DNA of 64,000 nt from Acetobacteraceae bacterium (GTDB taxonomy: Bacteria; Pseudomonadota; Alphaproteobacteria; Acetobacterales; Acetobacteraceae). Position numbers and translations under genes: made by a program. The DNA lies in NCBI GenBank assembly GCA_003164135.1, contig PLSD01000004.1, forward strand, positions 1 to 64,000, in the 5' to 3' direction. Positions 1-8,333 of this stretch are shown piece after piece; the first letter of the stretch is position 1, and each line of letters opens with the position of its first letter. The notes beneath the pieces are model-generated. The model was not told the DNA's origin and ran no database searches. It was given only the letters and a program-made list of their open reading frames with translations.

Positions 1-1
1 A

Positions 2-607
2 CGCACAGCTCTTGTAGTGCCCCCAGCTGCGGCGGCAGAGATGCGCCGTGGGCAACAGGAAGCGGCGATTTCTCCGCTCCTGAAAACCCCCATGCCGGCC
101 GCCTGGCTATCTTCATGCGTGGGCGAAATCCTTGCCCAACAGATCACCGTGGAAGCCTGGACGCTTGGCCACGCCGCTTGCACCGATAGCGCAGCCATCT
201 TGACCTGGGAGCGCCAGGATGGCGCTACCGTCGCAGAACGCCCCAGCGGGACGGTAGATAGAAGCGGCGACACGATCACGCAGACAATAGGCTTCCCTGC
301 CTCGCCCAATGGTTCGGACAACGCCCAGGGCCTCCCCGCGTCGAATATCGCGTTGCAGGCGCTTTTGCAGCCCATCGGTGTGTCTCCGCAAATCAGCGAG
401 CCGGTACAGCCCCAGCCGTTGCCTGGGGCTACCGCAGCAGTACCTCCGCCGGGCCTTCCCCCCGACCCGGAAGAAACCGTCACGATCACGCTCCCGGTCA
501 CTCCCACGCTGATCCACTTCGACCAGATTCCCGGCCTGCGCCTCGATACCCTCTCCATCAATGATGATGGCGATTGGATTTTGACGGGAGAAATCTATGG
601 ACGGTGA
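2..607 (+). CDS. PilO-like pilus assembly protein, C-terminal part (5' end outside window)
   Basis: The reading frame is open to the left edge of the window, so only the C-terminal part (about 200 residues) is seen; the GTG at 17 is only the first in-frame start codon. It has a Pro/Ala/Gln-rich linker around residues 120-155 and ends in a W-x-L-x-G-x-I-Y pattern. That pattern, and the position directly before a PilQ-type ATPase, fit the C-terminus of PilO from IncI-type thin-pilus systems, an inner-membrane or periplasmic assembly factor. In plasmid R64 a pilP gene separates pilO from pilQ. Here none does, so this could instead be a divergent PilP or a combined PilO/PilP protein. The identification rests mainly on gene order. 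It overlaps pilQ by 11 bases. Confidence 0.45.
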   Translation, partial: RTALVVPPAAAAEMRRGQQEAAISPLLKTPMPAAWLSSCVGEILAQQITVEAWTLGHAACTDSAAILTWERQDGATVAERPSGTVDRSGDTITQTIGFPASPNGSDNAQGLPASNIALQALLQPIGVSPQISEPVQPQPLPGATAAVPPPGLPPDPEETVTITLPVTPTLIHFDQIPGLRLDTLSINDDGDWILTGEIYGR

Positions 608-2198
608 ATTTAACACCTCCGCGGTCGCGATCCCTCCTAGCGATCTGCCAGAAATTCCCCCGTCCTTGTCGCGGCGAATGGCGGTGGACTATGCACGGAA
701 TAAAGTTCTCGTGCAGGAAAGCGATAAAAGCCACACCCTATTATTGACGTGGATCGACAAATGCCGCGTCAAAGGGCGCAAGTTCACCGTCGAATATACA
801 GACCTCGACCACATTGTTTTTTTCCTGGAGAGCCAAGAGGCCGAGTATAAGGCCACGATGCCGGAACGTGTTGAAGAGGTGTTAGAAAACCGCGATGCCG
901 CGTTAAAGCTTCTCTTTCACGCGGCGAGCTGCAACGTATCTGACATTCATATTCTGTTGCGGGGCACACACACTGAAATTCAATTCCGTGAGGACGGTGA
1001 ATTGGCCGTGGCCTCACGCACCACTCAATCCGAAGGCGCGGCGATTATACGCGCCTTTTATCAGGGCATTGCCACGATCAAGGAAGCATCCTTCACGCCT
1101 TCCGAAGTTCAAAACGCACAAATCTCCGGGTCTGTGCTGCAAGGCTCTCCGCTTACATCGGTTCGCATAGTTCGCGGGCCAGCATACCCGGAGGAAGGCG
1201 GTGGCGGATTTATGATTCTCCGCCTACAATATGGGCGCACCAATTATAGCAGCCCGGCGCGGCCTATAGTGAAATTGCAGAAGCCCCGCGCGCCCCAGGG
1301 AAGAATGGCCCTTGGTCACATGGGCTACAAACAGGAACAACTTGAACGCCTCGAATTCATCATGGAGGGGCCAAGCGGCCTCACGATTTTTACGGGGCCA
1401 ACTGGGTCCGGTAAAACGACATCGCTCTTTGAGCTGCTGAAACAGCTTGCCCGCCGGTCCCCCGGAAAACGGATACTTACCATCGAAGACCCGGTGGAAT
1501 ATCCGATGAGCTTTGCAATCCAGCTTGTCATATCAGCGGCTATGAGAGGCGAAGGGCGGGACTTCTTCGCAGAATTTCTCCGCCACGCACTCCGTATGGA
1601 CCCTGATACGATATTCTTGGGAGAGCTTCGCAGCGTTGAGACATTCCTTGCCGCCTTCCAGGCGGCAATGACCGGCCACCGCGTTCCATCAACCGTTCAC
1701 GTCGAAGACCCATTCTCTGTTCCTGATCGTATTGAGATCATGGACCCCGGCCGCTTGCCGCGCAAAATGTTCTGCAACTCAAAGATCATTCGCGGCATCA
1801 TCAATCAGCGCCTCACGCCGCTGCTTTGCCCGGCCTGTTCAGTCCGGCTGACCGATAAGACGTGCGAGCTTATTCATCCGCGCTTGATGAGTGCGTTAAA
1901 AACCTACGGCAACCTTGCCGATGTTCGCTTGCGGGGCGAGGGCTGCGATGCCTGCCACCGCAAAGGCATCAAGGGCCGGCGGGCAGTTGCCGAAGTCATC
2001 CATACGGACCAACGCCTGATGAACGATTTTATTAACCATGGGCCTGATGAAGCACGGCGCAATTTCCGCGCCCGTTCCGATACCGATAATTCGATCCTCT
2101 CAACCGCCATGGAAATGGTTTTGGCCGGCGAGCTGGACCCGCGCGACGTTGGCGACAACGTGGACGTGGTGGTGCCGAAAGAACAGGTGAATGCATGA
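597..2198 (+). CDS. pilQ: PilQ-type secretion/pilus assembly ATPase (GspE/PilT superfamily)
   Basis: Cytoplasmic hexameric ATPase that powers extension or retraction of a type IVB (thin) pilus. The 533-residue protein has an N-terminal domain to about residue 240, then a Walker A motif GPTGSGKTT (Lys about 273), an Asp box near ILTIEDPVEY, a Walker B-like MDPDTIFLGELRS and a His box TGHRVPSTVH. A C-terminal zinc-type pair (CPAC and CDAC) flanks about 55 residues. GELRS replaces the usual GEIRD, which is typical of the plasmid PilQ branch rather than PilB or PilT. The ATG at 597 lies inside the end of the upstream gene, and the stop overlaps the next start as ATGA, so translation is probably coupled. 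The family is certain; the IncI-like PilQ assignment comes from the neighbours. Confidence 0.88.
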   Translation: MDGEFNTSAVAIPPSDLPEIPPSLSRRMAVDYARNKVLVQESDKSHTLLLTWIDKCRVKGRKFTVEYTDLDHIVFFLESQEAEYKATMPERVEEVLENRDAALKLLFHAASCNVSDIHILLRGTHTEIQFREDGELAVASRTTQSEGAAIIRAFYQGIATIKEASFTPSEVQNAQISGSVLQGSPLTSVRIVRGPAYPEEGGGGFMILRLQYGRTNYSSPARPIVKLQKPRAPQGRMALGHMGYKQEQLERLEFIMEGPSGLTIFTGPTGSGKTTSLFELLKQLARRSPGKRILTIEDPVEYPMSFAIQLVISAAMRGEGRDFFAEFLRHALRMDPDTIFLGELRSVETFLAAFQAAMTGHRVPSTVHVEDPFSVPDRIEIMDPGRLPRKMFCNSKIIRGIINQRLTPLLCPACSVRLTDKTCELIHPRLMSALKTYGNLADVRLRGEGCDACHRKGIKGRRAVAEVIHTDQRLMNDFINHGPDEARRNFRARSDTDNSILSTAMEMVLAGELDPRDVGDNVDVVVPKEQVNA

Positions 2199-3289
2199 TG
2201 CAGGCTCTCACAATGACGCTGGGAACAACCGGCGAAAAGACCAAACTCGCCCTCGACAAGATGGCGTTCTCCTGGGGCGTCCGCGAGGAATTCTACCGCC
2301 ACATGAGCGGCCAAATCCGCAATGAGGTAGGCCAGGTCGCGGCGCTGGAGAGGTTTCAAAAAAGGCTGCTTCGGAACAAGCGGAAATCATCTGCCGAAAT
2401 CGTCGGAGACATTATCCGGCGGATGCAAAATGGCTCCCAGCTTGCGATAGCCTTGCGGAAATGGGTGCCCAATGACGAGGCCCTAATCCTCCTAGGCGGC
2501 GAAAACGCAGGCCAAATTTCTGATGCCTTCGACCTCATCATTGACTCCAAAATCAGAGTCCGCACGATACGCCGAACGCTCATAACGGCCCTCACCACAC
2601 CCACGGTTTATCTGGTGGCCCTGTACGGCCTCGTATGGGCCGTGGGGGTGTATGTTCTCCCGACAATCCGAATGGTTATCCCCGAATCGAGCGTTCACGG
2701 CAGCGCGGCCGTTCTCTTTACGCTTGGAGACGCGGCCACCAGCTATTGGATGATCGCCCCCGTGGCGGTGTTAGTCAGCATCATCGGCTGGATCACATGG
2801 GCTTTGCCCAACTGGACGGCAAAAATTCGTATGAAGGCTGAAGAGTATTTTCCTTTCAGCTTCTACCGCGACATTCAGGGCTTCATCTGGATTTTGACGT
2901 TTTCAGCCATGCTGAAAGCAGGCATGTCCGACACCAAAATCCTTGATGACCAGGCTCGTTTCGCTTCGCCGTGGCTACGCCAACGCCTTGTGGCAATTCG
3001 GCGGCGGATGCTGAATGGCGAATCGCTCGCCAAAGCCCTCATCGGCACGAATTACGGTTTTCCGAGCCCAGACATGATTGATGATATCGAATCAATGTCC
3101 GATTTCACGGATTTTCCGGAAAGAATTGCAGCGCGTGTTCGGCAATGGGCCGACGAGCTGCAGTATCGGACAGCCAAGAATGTTAAGATCATGGGCTTTG
3201 CCTTCGATCTTATCATGTATGCCCTGATCCTTTTAGTTCTCGTTGGGATCAACGGCGTGTCCACACAAATGGGAACAATACCAAACTAA
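2195..3289 (+). CDS. pilR: PilR-type inner-membrane platform protein (T2SF/GspF family)
   Basis: Integral membrane platform of a type IVB pilus machine, on which the PilQ ATPase acts. The 364-residue protein has two GspF-type (T2SF) cytoplasmic domains, roughly residues 20-130 and 215-335. Hydrophobic segments lie at about 130-155 (PTVYLVALYGLVWAVGVY), 180-205 (YWMIAPVAVLVSIIGWI) and 335-360 (FDLIMYALILLVLVGI). The glycine-rich E-N-A-G-Q motif near residue 105 is typical of the family. It starts at the ATGATG overlapping the pilQ stop and is followed after 25 bases by the pilin gene. It is intact and of normal length. Confidence 0.85.
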   Translation: MMQALTMTLGTTGEKTKLALDKMAFSWGVREEFYRHMSGQIRNEVGQVAALERFQKRLLRNKRKSSAEIVGDIIRRMQNGSQLAIALRKWVPNDEALILLGGENAGQISDAFDLIIDSKIRVRTIRRTLITALTTPTVYLVALYGLVWAVGVYVLPTIRMVIPESSVHGSAAVLFTLGDAATSYWMIAPVAVLVSIIGWITWALPNWTAKIRMKAEEYFPFSFYRDIQGFIWILTFSAMLKAGMSDTKILDDQARFASPWLRQRLVAIRRRMLNGESLAKALIGTNYGFPSPDMIDDIESMSDFTDFPERIAARVRQWADELQYRTAKNVKIMGFAFDLIMYALILLVLVGINGVSTQMGTIPN

Positions 3290-3314
3290 CTTCCCCCAGC
3301 AACAGGAGCCTACA

Positions 3315-3803
3315 TTGTCAGAAGTTCTCGGCACCCTCTTCAAATACCTGCTGGCCGTGTTGGCCATCGGCGCAGTCGTCCTGATTTTCTATGAGGCTTT
3401 CGGCTCCAATAAGGTAGGAACCGAAGCGTCGAATATCAGCACGCTCGATGCGAAATCGGCGCAGCTCTATTCAGGCACGTCATCGACCGCATCCTTGACG
3501 GATACGGTGCTGATCGCCGCCGGAGACGTACCGTCCAGCATGGTCAGCGGCACAACCGGCATCATCAACCCCTGGGGCGGCGCTGTGACTGTCACGGGCG
3601 ACGCTTCTAATGATGTCAACATCACCGACAGCGGTTTGTCGCAGTCCACCTGCGCGGCCGAGGCTACGGCGGTGGACAACTACACGACCCTTGCGATCAA
3701 TGGCGGCACCGCCGCCGCCGCATCTGCGGTGACGCCGGCCACCATTGCCACGGGTTGCATTGCGGGTAATACAAACAAGCTCGCTTTCGTGTTTAACCAG
3801 TAA
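3315..3803 (+). CDS. pilS: PilS-like type IVB major prepilin
   Basis: Predicted major pilin subunit of the thin pilus. I place the start at TTG 3315, because an AACAGGAGCC ribosome site lies just upstream and an earlier start would run into pilR. This gives 162 residues: a very short leader, one hydrophobic helix (KYLLAVLAIGAVVLIFYEAF, residues about 10-29), then a Ser/Thr/Gly/Ala-rich globular domain with the family-like stretch TDTVLIAAGDVPSSMV and two cysteines (in STCAAE and TGCIAG) able to form the C-terminal disulfide. A clear Gly-1/Glu+5 prepilin-peptidase signature is not visible, so processing by a PilU-type peptidase is uncertain. No peptidase gene is in the window. A strong stem-loop follows 53 bases after the stop. 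Confidence 0.7.
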   Translation: MSEVLGTLFKYLLAVLAIGAVVLIFYEAFGSNKVGTEASNISTLDAKSAQLYSGTSSTASLTDTVLIAAGDVPSSMVSGTTGIINPWGGAVTVTGDASNDVNITDSGLSQSTCAAEATAVDNYTTLAINGGTAAAASAVTPATIATGCIAGNTNKLAFVFNQ

Positions 3804-3809
3804 CCATCA

Positions 3810-4244
3810 ATGGCTTTGCTAGATATATCCTTTTCGGATTTATTTATCGGGGCCGATCTGGCGTCGTCTTTCTACAAGACGACGCCAGACTCGCGTACTG
3901 GGCACCCGGTTATCTCTACGACCCGCGCTGACGATATTCCTACCGGCTCTGCCCGCTTCGCGCGCAAAAACGGAGGCCAAAATGACGCGCTGGCTGATGC
4001 ACTATCAGCAGTCTTTCATCTTAGCCTCCAGCACTTCGACCCCAAGAATGCCATACCGTCGAGGAAGCAGGGCACTCCCGGTGTCGAAGCGCCGCCAGCG
4101 CGCCTTCTCAAAGTATCGCCCCTGTTTGTCTCGGAAACCAATGAGACCTCCATACGGTCGATAATCCGCGCTGGGAATTTCCAGCAGCTTTGGAGCCAAA
4201 TTGAACGCCAGCGCAATTTATTTTTGTCGGGTAGCTTGCCATAA
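3810..4244 (+). CDS. Hypothetical protein in pilus operon
   Basis: A 144-residue product that I do not recognise. There is no signal peptide or membrane helix; it is hydrophilic and ends in FQQLWSQIERQRNLFLSG. Support for coding comes from position: it starts 6 bases after pilS, runs in the same direction, and its TAA overlaps the ATG of the next gene as TAATG, as expected in a coupled operon. Against it, open frames also exist on the opposite strand here, and the first 80 bases contain a perfect stem-loop. It may be a diverged or decayed pilus gene. No IncI gene is normally found between pilS and the following pilM-like gene. Confidence 0.45.
   Translation: MALLDISFSDLFIGADLASSFYKTTPDSRTGHPVISTTRADDIPTGSARFARKNGGQNDALADALSAVFHLSLQHFDPKNAIPSRKQGTPGVEAPPARLLKVSPLFVSETNETSIRSIIRAGNFQQLWSQIERQRNLFLSGSLP
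3857..3889 (+). promoter_or_regulatory. Perfect 14-bp stem-loop after the pilin gene
   Basis: Two perfectly complementary 14-base arms (3857-3870 and 3876-3889, arm TCTGGCGTCGTCTT) enclose the loop TCTAC. No T-run follows, so it is not a standard intrinsic terminator. A 3' stabiliser or partial attenuator separating the abundant pilin message from the downstream genes would fit its position. It lies inside the 5' part of the unidentified gene 3810-4244. Confidence 0.6.
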
Positions 4245-4732
4245 TGTACGCCCTTCTCCCCTTGCTTTTTCTCTTCTTCATTTTCGGTTTCGGCGCGCTT
4301 GAGGGCGACTGGTCCCGCTCCATCACGGGACCACGGGCCGCGATATCGGCCGAGGCGCAAGGGCAAATGTTCATGACATACCGGAACATGGTTTTGACCT
4401 ACCTGGAGGCCAACGCGAACACGCCCACCAACTCCGGCACGCTTCCCACCGCAGACCTAACCTTCCCGTTGGGTGTGGCCGCCGCTGATCTGCCCAAGAA
4501 TATTACCAACTACGTTGTCGTCGGTAGCGGAACGCGAACCGTCTATGTCTTTGAACCATCCGTGCCCGGCATCATCGACGCTTTCAATCAGGAGTTTCCG
4601 GGGGATGTCAGCCTTGGCATCGCCACCGGAGGCGACTTTGCCAGCGATCCCGCTGGCGTTCTCTCTGCCCTCCCCGCCGCTGCCAATATCAGCAACGGCG
4701 ACATCATTTCCGTTGTTCAAATAGGGGAATAA
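4244..4732 (+). CDS. pilM: PilM-like type IVB pilus protein
   Basis: A 162-residue protein with a single N-terminal hydrophobic segment (MYALLPLLFLFFIFGFGAL), followed by a periplasmic domain with the pattern EAQGQMFMTYRNMVLTYLEA. The size, the N-terminal anchor and the MxxYRN stretch fit PilM of IncI-type thin pili, an inner-membrane accessory protein of unknown mechanism. In R64 pilM lies upstream of pilN; here it sits between pilS and pilV, so the gene order is rearranged. It starts in a TAATG overlap and is followed 2 bases later by pilV. A minor pseudopilin is the main alternative. Confidence 0.55.
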   Translation: MYALLPLLFLFFIFGFGALEGDWSRSITGPRAAISAEAQGQMFMTYRNMVLTYLEANANTPTNSGTLPTADLTFPLGVAAADLPKNITNYVVVGSGTRTVYVFEPSVPGIIDAFNQEFPGDVSLGIATGGDFASDPAGVLSALPAAANISNGDIISVVQIGE

Positions 4733-4734
4733 TC

Positions 4735-6264
4735 ATGCCCGCCATACTGGGTGCTCTGTTCGCCGTTTTAATTGGCCTCATGGCCATAAAGCCCTATGTC
4801 AATTACGAGCATCTGGGAATGGTCAATACTGAGGTGGCGGCGACGGCCGGCCAGCAGCGATTGATTGCGGATGCCGCGCAGGAATATATCCAGCAAAATT
4901 ACGCGGCAGTTGAAGCCGCGGCGACAGCCACAACGCCCGCCGCCATCACGGTGGCGATGCTCGAAAACACGGGCATGTTGCCCACGTCCGTTTCCGCCAC
5001 CAATCCCTACGGCCAGACATGGCAGGTGCAGGTTCTCCAGCCCACCGCAGGCAACCTCCAGGCGCTGGTCCTGAGTACCGGCGGCAATGCCATCCCCCAG
5101 AGCCAGGCGCCCGCCATTGCCGCTCAGACGGGTCAGCAAGGCGGCTTTATCCCCTACTCCGGCCAATATGGAACCATGGCCCCCACCATCGCCGAAGGAG
5201 CCTACGGCGGCTGGAGCGTGTCTATGACCGGCTACGCCAATCCCGGCGCCGGGCACCTCGCCTCCCTTGTGGCCTTTACCAACGGCAATCTTGAAAACGA
5301 TTACCTCTATCGCGTGGCCGTTCCGGGCGACCCTGCTGTGAATACCATGCAGACCAACATCAACATGGGCACCAACAGCATCACCAACGCCACGAGCTAC
5401 GCTACCACCAACAACCAGGTGCTCGCCCAGAACGAGACCAATGGCACTGCCCAGGTGCAAACCACCGCCGGGGATGGAAAAAGCACCGCTACCCTCTATT
5501 CGCCTGACGGCGGCTCATCTTCGGTCTCTACCCAGGCCGACACGGGTAAGGATGAGGCATATCTTACTTCGGCGCCGGACGCGGATGGATCGGTGGCAGT
5601 TGGTCCGGAAGGTGATGCAGAAAGCCTCGATTATAACGGAACACTTTTCTCGGGTGTGAATGGTGCTGACGGATCTGGTGCTACGTTTTTGGACGGCGGC
5701 GGCACAGCAGCCATACTCATGGAAAGTCCGAACCACAACAACGATCTTCAAGTGCAGATTAGCAATTCCGGTTCAGAACTGGTTTTGCAAACGAACGGAA
5801 CGGCTGCCAACCCTCCGTTCTTCGCGGATAGTACCGGTGAAGCCGGGGTTTCAAAGCAGTTGGACCTGCCTGTCAATCAACGCATAGGTGGCTCCTGCTC
5901 TCCCAACGGTGCCATTGCCGCCGCCGCTACCGGCACTCTTTTGTCATGCGTCGGCGGAGTTTGGGACTCTGCCGCAGGTTTTTCTTCAAGCTTTCAGATC
6001 GGCGTATCGAACGGCGAGAGACGGTACAACACCGGCTCAACGCCGATGTTTGTTTCAACCTATTGCTATGCAAATAACGCCGCCCAAAACATCACATTGG
6101 ACGTTTTGACACCGGCCGGAGTTCAATACGCTGCCTCAGAGGGCCAAGACTACTCGAATGGTTCATACTCGGTAGCACCCTCTGCATCAGTAATGGTCCC
6201 CGCTGGTTGGTCATTTATCACAACGGGCGTCAGCGACCTTTGCACGCTGCTGGTAAGTCAATGA
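4735..6264 (+). CDS. pilV: PilV-like minor tip pilin / adhesin
   Basis: A 509-residue protein with a pilin-like N-terminus (hydrophobic residues 2-20, then GMVNTEVAATAGQQ) and a long Asn/Thr/Gly/Ser-rich stalk containing TNINMGTNSITNAT. The C-terminal part has RIGGSCSPNGAIAAAATG, the cysteine-bearing signature typical of PilV before its variable tip. PilV sits at the tip of the thin pilus and chooses recipient cells in liquid mating. In R64 the C-terminus is shuffled by a multiple-inversion system. No invertible repeats or recombinase gene are visible near this 3' end, so this appears to be a fixed version. Its TGA overlaps the next ATG. Confidence 0.72.
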   Translation: MPAILGALFAVLIGLMAIKPYVNYEHLGMVNTEVAATAGQQRLIADAAQEYIQQNYAAVEAAATATTPAAITVAMLENTGMLPTSVSATNPYGQTWQVQVLQPTAGNLQALVLSTGGNAIPQSQAPAIAAQTGQQGGFIPYSGQYGTMAPTIAEGAYGGWSVSMTGYANPGAGHLASLVAFTNGNLENDYLYRVAVPGDPAVNTMQTNINMGTNSITNATSYATTNNQVLAQNETNGTAQVQTTAGDGKSTATLYSPDGGSSSVSTQADTGKDEAYLTSAPDADGSVAVGPEGDAESLDYNGTLFSGVNGADGSGATFLDGGGTAAILMESPNHNNDLQVQISNSGSELVLQTNGTAANPPFFADSTGEAGVSKQLDLPVNQRIGGSCSPNGAIAAAATGTLLSCVGGVWDSAAGFSSSFQIGVSNGERRYNTGSTPMFVSTYCYANNAAQNITLDVLTPAGVQYAASEGQDYSNGSYSVAPSASVMVPAGWSFITTGVSDLCTLLVSQ

Positions 6265-6971
6265 TCGCCCTCGCCTGCATACAGCAGGCCTCGACGGCTT
6301 ACTCAGTGCCCGTTCCAGCCATCGAGAGCGTCTTGACCAGCGCGGCCGGCGCGGGTGGCATCGGCCCTATGGGCATACCCGCCGCCTGGCTCCCGGTCTT
6401 GTCTCGCATCGGCTTTTCATCTGACCAGGTGCAATCCGATCCTTGCACCAATGTTGAGGCCGGCGCCTGGATCATGGCCTACGAAAAGCTGGCGGACAAA
6501 GGCAGGCAAGAGGTGCAATCCTCACATGCCGCAACAGTCATCCCCGGCGGGCCGGATGCCGGCGACGTGTTCGACGCCTGCGTTGTCTCCGCCGCGAATA
6601 AATTTAGCCTACAGGTTGTTCTCCTGCGCGGTATCCTCGCCACCGAGGGCGGCCATGTCGGACATATCCATTGGAACAACAATGGAACCTACGACATGGG
6701 GCCAGCGCAGGTGAATTCCACATGGTTGCCGAAATTGGCAACGATGGGAATCACCAAGACCGCTCTTACCAATGACGGATGCCTAAACGTCTCCGTTGGC
6801 GCTTGGATACTCTCGCAGGCCATGCAGGGCGCCGACCCGAATCAGCCCGCGCAATTCTGGCAGCATGTCGGCGCCTATAATTCCCAAACGCCATATTGGA
6901 ATCAAAAATACGCGGCGACGGTCTGGAGCCACGTCACACAGCTCGCCGAACTGGATAATAAAGGCAACTGA
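6261..6971 (+). CDS. pilT: PilT-type lytic transglycosylase with tandem SLT-like halves
   Basis: Periplasmic peptidoglycan-cleaving enzyme that opens the wall for the pilus. The ATG at 6261 overlaps the pilV stop (ATGA) and gives 236 residues. The C-terminal half is a normal SLT domain: catalytic Glu in LLRGILATEGG (about residue 129), NNNGTYDMGPAQVNSTWLP, GCLNVSVGAWIL and VGAYNS. The N-terminal half repeats the plan (ACIQQASTAYSVP, GIGPMGIPAAWLPVL, DPCTNVEAGAWIM) but has Ala-Ala where the catalytic Glu should be and lacks the substrate-binding insert. I infer a duplicated domain with an inactive first copy. The N-terminus is only weakly hydrophobic, so export may need another signal. It is not related to the PilT retraction ATPase. 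Confidence 0.8.
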   Translation: MIALACIQQASTAYSVPVPAIESVLTSAAGAGGIGPMGIPAAWLPVLSRIGFSSDQVQSDPCTNVEAGAWIMAYEKLADKGRQEVQSSHAATVIPGGPDAGDVFDACVVSAANKFSLQVVLLRGILATEGGHVGHIHWNNNGTYDMGPAQVNSTWLPKLATMGITKTALTNDGCLNVSVGAWILSQAMQGADPNQPAQFWQHVGAYNSQTPYWNQKYAATVWSHVTQLAELDNKGN

Positions 6972-6979
6972 ATAACTCT

Positions 6980-7237
6980 ATGAAAATTCCGAAGGAAATT
7001 CCCTATCGTGGGAAATATAAGCCATTTGTGCCCGAGCTACGCCGCCTCGCAAACGAAGGCTCTGCCGCCTACAGCATGGCCAGGATTTTGAGAAGAAAAT
7101 GGTTGCGCGATCCAAACCGGGGAATTTTTCCGCCGTCTGGTCCGGCAATCGCTAGAATTCTTACCCGCGATGGCATCGACATTCGCGGTAAACATCCGCG
7201 AAGCACTTACTTCTTGAGAAAAAACAAGTCGCCATAA
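6980..7237 (+). CDS. Small basic hypothetical protein
   Basis: An 85-residue product, rich in Arg and Lys, that starts 8 bases after the transglycosylase gene and ends the rightward cluster. The pattern RRLANEGSAAYSMARILRRKW followed by GPAIARILTRDGIDIRG could be a helix-turn-helix, as in small resolvase-like or Arc-like DNA binders, but no family is recognised. The strong basic charge makes nucleic-acid binding possible. The close spacing suggests it is the last gene of the pilus operon. Confidence 0.5.
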   Translation: MKIPKEIPYRGKYKPFVPELRRLANEGSAAYSMARILRRKWLRDPNRGIFPPSGPAIARILTRDGIDIRGKHPRSTYFLRKNKSP

Positions 7238-7244
7238 GAAACGA

Positions 7245-7583
7245 TTATTTCTGTGTAGCAACACGCTTCGAGATGCCAAACCCCCGCGCCTTGTCGATGA
7301 CGTAACGCGAACCATCGCGAGAGCGACGTAAAACGCCCATCATTGGACGCACCAAGGAGGGATCATCGATCATCACATAATAAGATTCGGTGCCTGTCCG
7401 CCGGCGGCGAGGCCAAAGAAAACCTATCTTGCTGTTTTCGGAAATTGCAAAATGGCTTGGATCAAGCGCCAACGTTGGTGTCGGCTGACGCATAAAAAAT
7501 ATTTCTTTTTTGATCGCTTTGATTGTCAAAACTCCAGAAAAGGAGCCGTTTTCGTGTCTTACGAAATAATCCCTATCACTCAT
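7245..7583 (-). CDS. Hypothetical protein, convergent with the pilus operon
   Basis: A 112-residue product with no recognised domain. It has a basic centre (WPRRRRTGTESYYVM) and no membrane segment or signal peptide. It converges on the pilus operon with only 7 bases between the stops. Downstream of its start (7584-7824) I see no gene. Confidence 0.4.
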   Translation of the reverse strand: MSDRDYFVRHENGSFSGVLTIKAIKKEIFFMRQPTPTLALDPSHFAISENSKIGFLWPRRRRTGTESYYVMIDDPSLVRPMMGVLRRSRDGSRYVIDKARGFGISKRVATQK

Positions 7584-7824
7584 TCAGAAAGCCTCAGTTA
7601 TTAAACTGGCGTGAACCTACAATTAAGATTCTCGTAACACAACCATCAAGAAAAGTAGAAACCGCCGAGTACCCGCTTAGGTATAGTCACGACGCTGTGA
7701 TGGTGTATTTTTTTGTATTTTCTTAAAATAGTGCTACTGTTACAATCGCATTTCTTCCTCAAATACTCGGTGCGCTTACAGGCTTGAGGCATGATGGCGC
7801 GCGGCTGTGCCGAAGCGGCTCTAC

Positions 7825-8323
7825 TCAGCCCGGCCGAGGCCGGGCCTCACCGAACCCCTGCGGGTTTCGGCCCATGCGGGTCACGATCCAGCGCGAGTAA
7901 ATTGTAACAGCGCTCACCCGTCCCCAGCCGGCTTGCAGCATGTCGGGGATGACCTCACGCGTCAGGATGAACGGTCCCATGAGGTTGATGCGGCAGATGC
8001 GCTCCAGCGCTTCGTCGGTAACATCGAGGAAGGGATGAAAATCGGCCACGGCAGCATTGTTGATGAGGACCTGGACTGGGCCGAGTTCCGCGCGGATGGG
8101 CCGCAAGCACGCGGTTGATATCATCACGTGCGGCGGCATCCTCATGATAGGCACACGCCACATGGCCCTCCTCCTTTATAAGCTCGGCCGTTTCCGCAGC
8201 AGCTTCGCCATCCACGTCCCACACAGCAATTTTTGCACCGTCTCGCGCCAGTTGGAGGCAACATGCACGTCCGATACCCTTGGCGCCTCCCGTAACAATA
8301 GCGATCTTGCCTGCCAGAACCAT
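7825..8323 (-). pseudogene. Short-chain dehydrogenase/reductase, frameshifted and truncated
   Basis: The start (MVLAGKIAIVTGGAKGIGRA) carries the TGxxxGIG NAD(P)-binding motif of classical SDR enzymes, with GPVQVLINNAAV (NNA motif) further on. The two parts are in different frames. The break is near 8110, where one extra C in a CCC run would explain it (VLAA then IRAELGPVQV). After GWGRV (about residue 133) the sequence no longer resembles an SDR and stops at 7825, so the Tyr-x-x-x-Lys catalytic half is missing. A single-base error could explain the frameshift but not the missing half. It is the last gene of the leftward catabolic set, 10 bases after the LLM gene. Confidence 0.75.
7828..7870. 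repeat. Two adjacent GC-rich inverted repeats at SDR remnant end
   Basis: GCCCGGCC-GA-GGCCGGGC (7828-7845) is a perfect inverted repeat. It is followed by the imperfect pair CCGAACCC and GGGTTTCGG (7850-7870). Together they mark the place where the leftward SDR reading frame has lost its normal C-terminus. There is no T-run, so a terminator is possible but not shown; they may instead be the edge of an old insertion or deletion. Confidence 0.4.
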
Positions 8324-8333
8324 GCGCGCCTCC

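Noticed and set aside
4016-4389. Leftward frames opposite the 3810 and pilM genes
   Set aside because: Opposed to a tightly coupled operon and lacking ribosome sites; more likely mirror frames of GC-rich coding DNA.
5900-6260. Shufflon-type invertible segments at the 3' end of pilV
   Set aside because: No repeated 19-bp-type crossover sites, no alternative C-termini and no recombinase gene are visible nearby.
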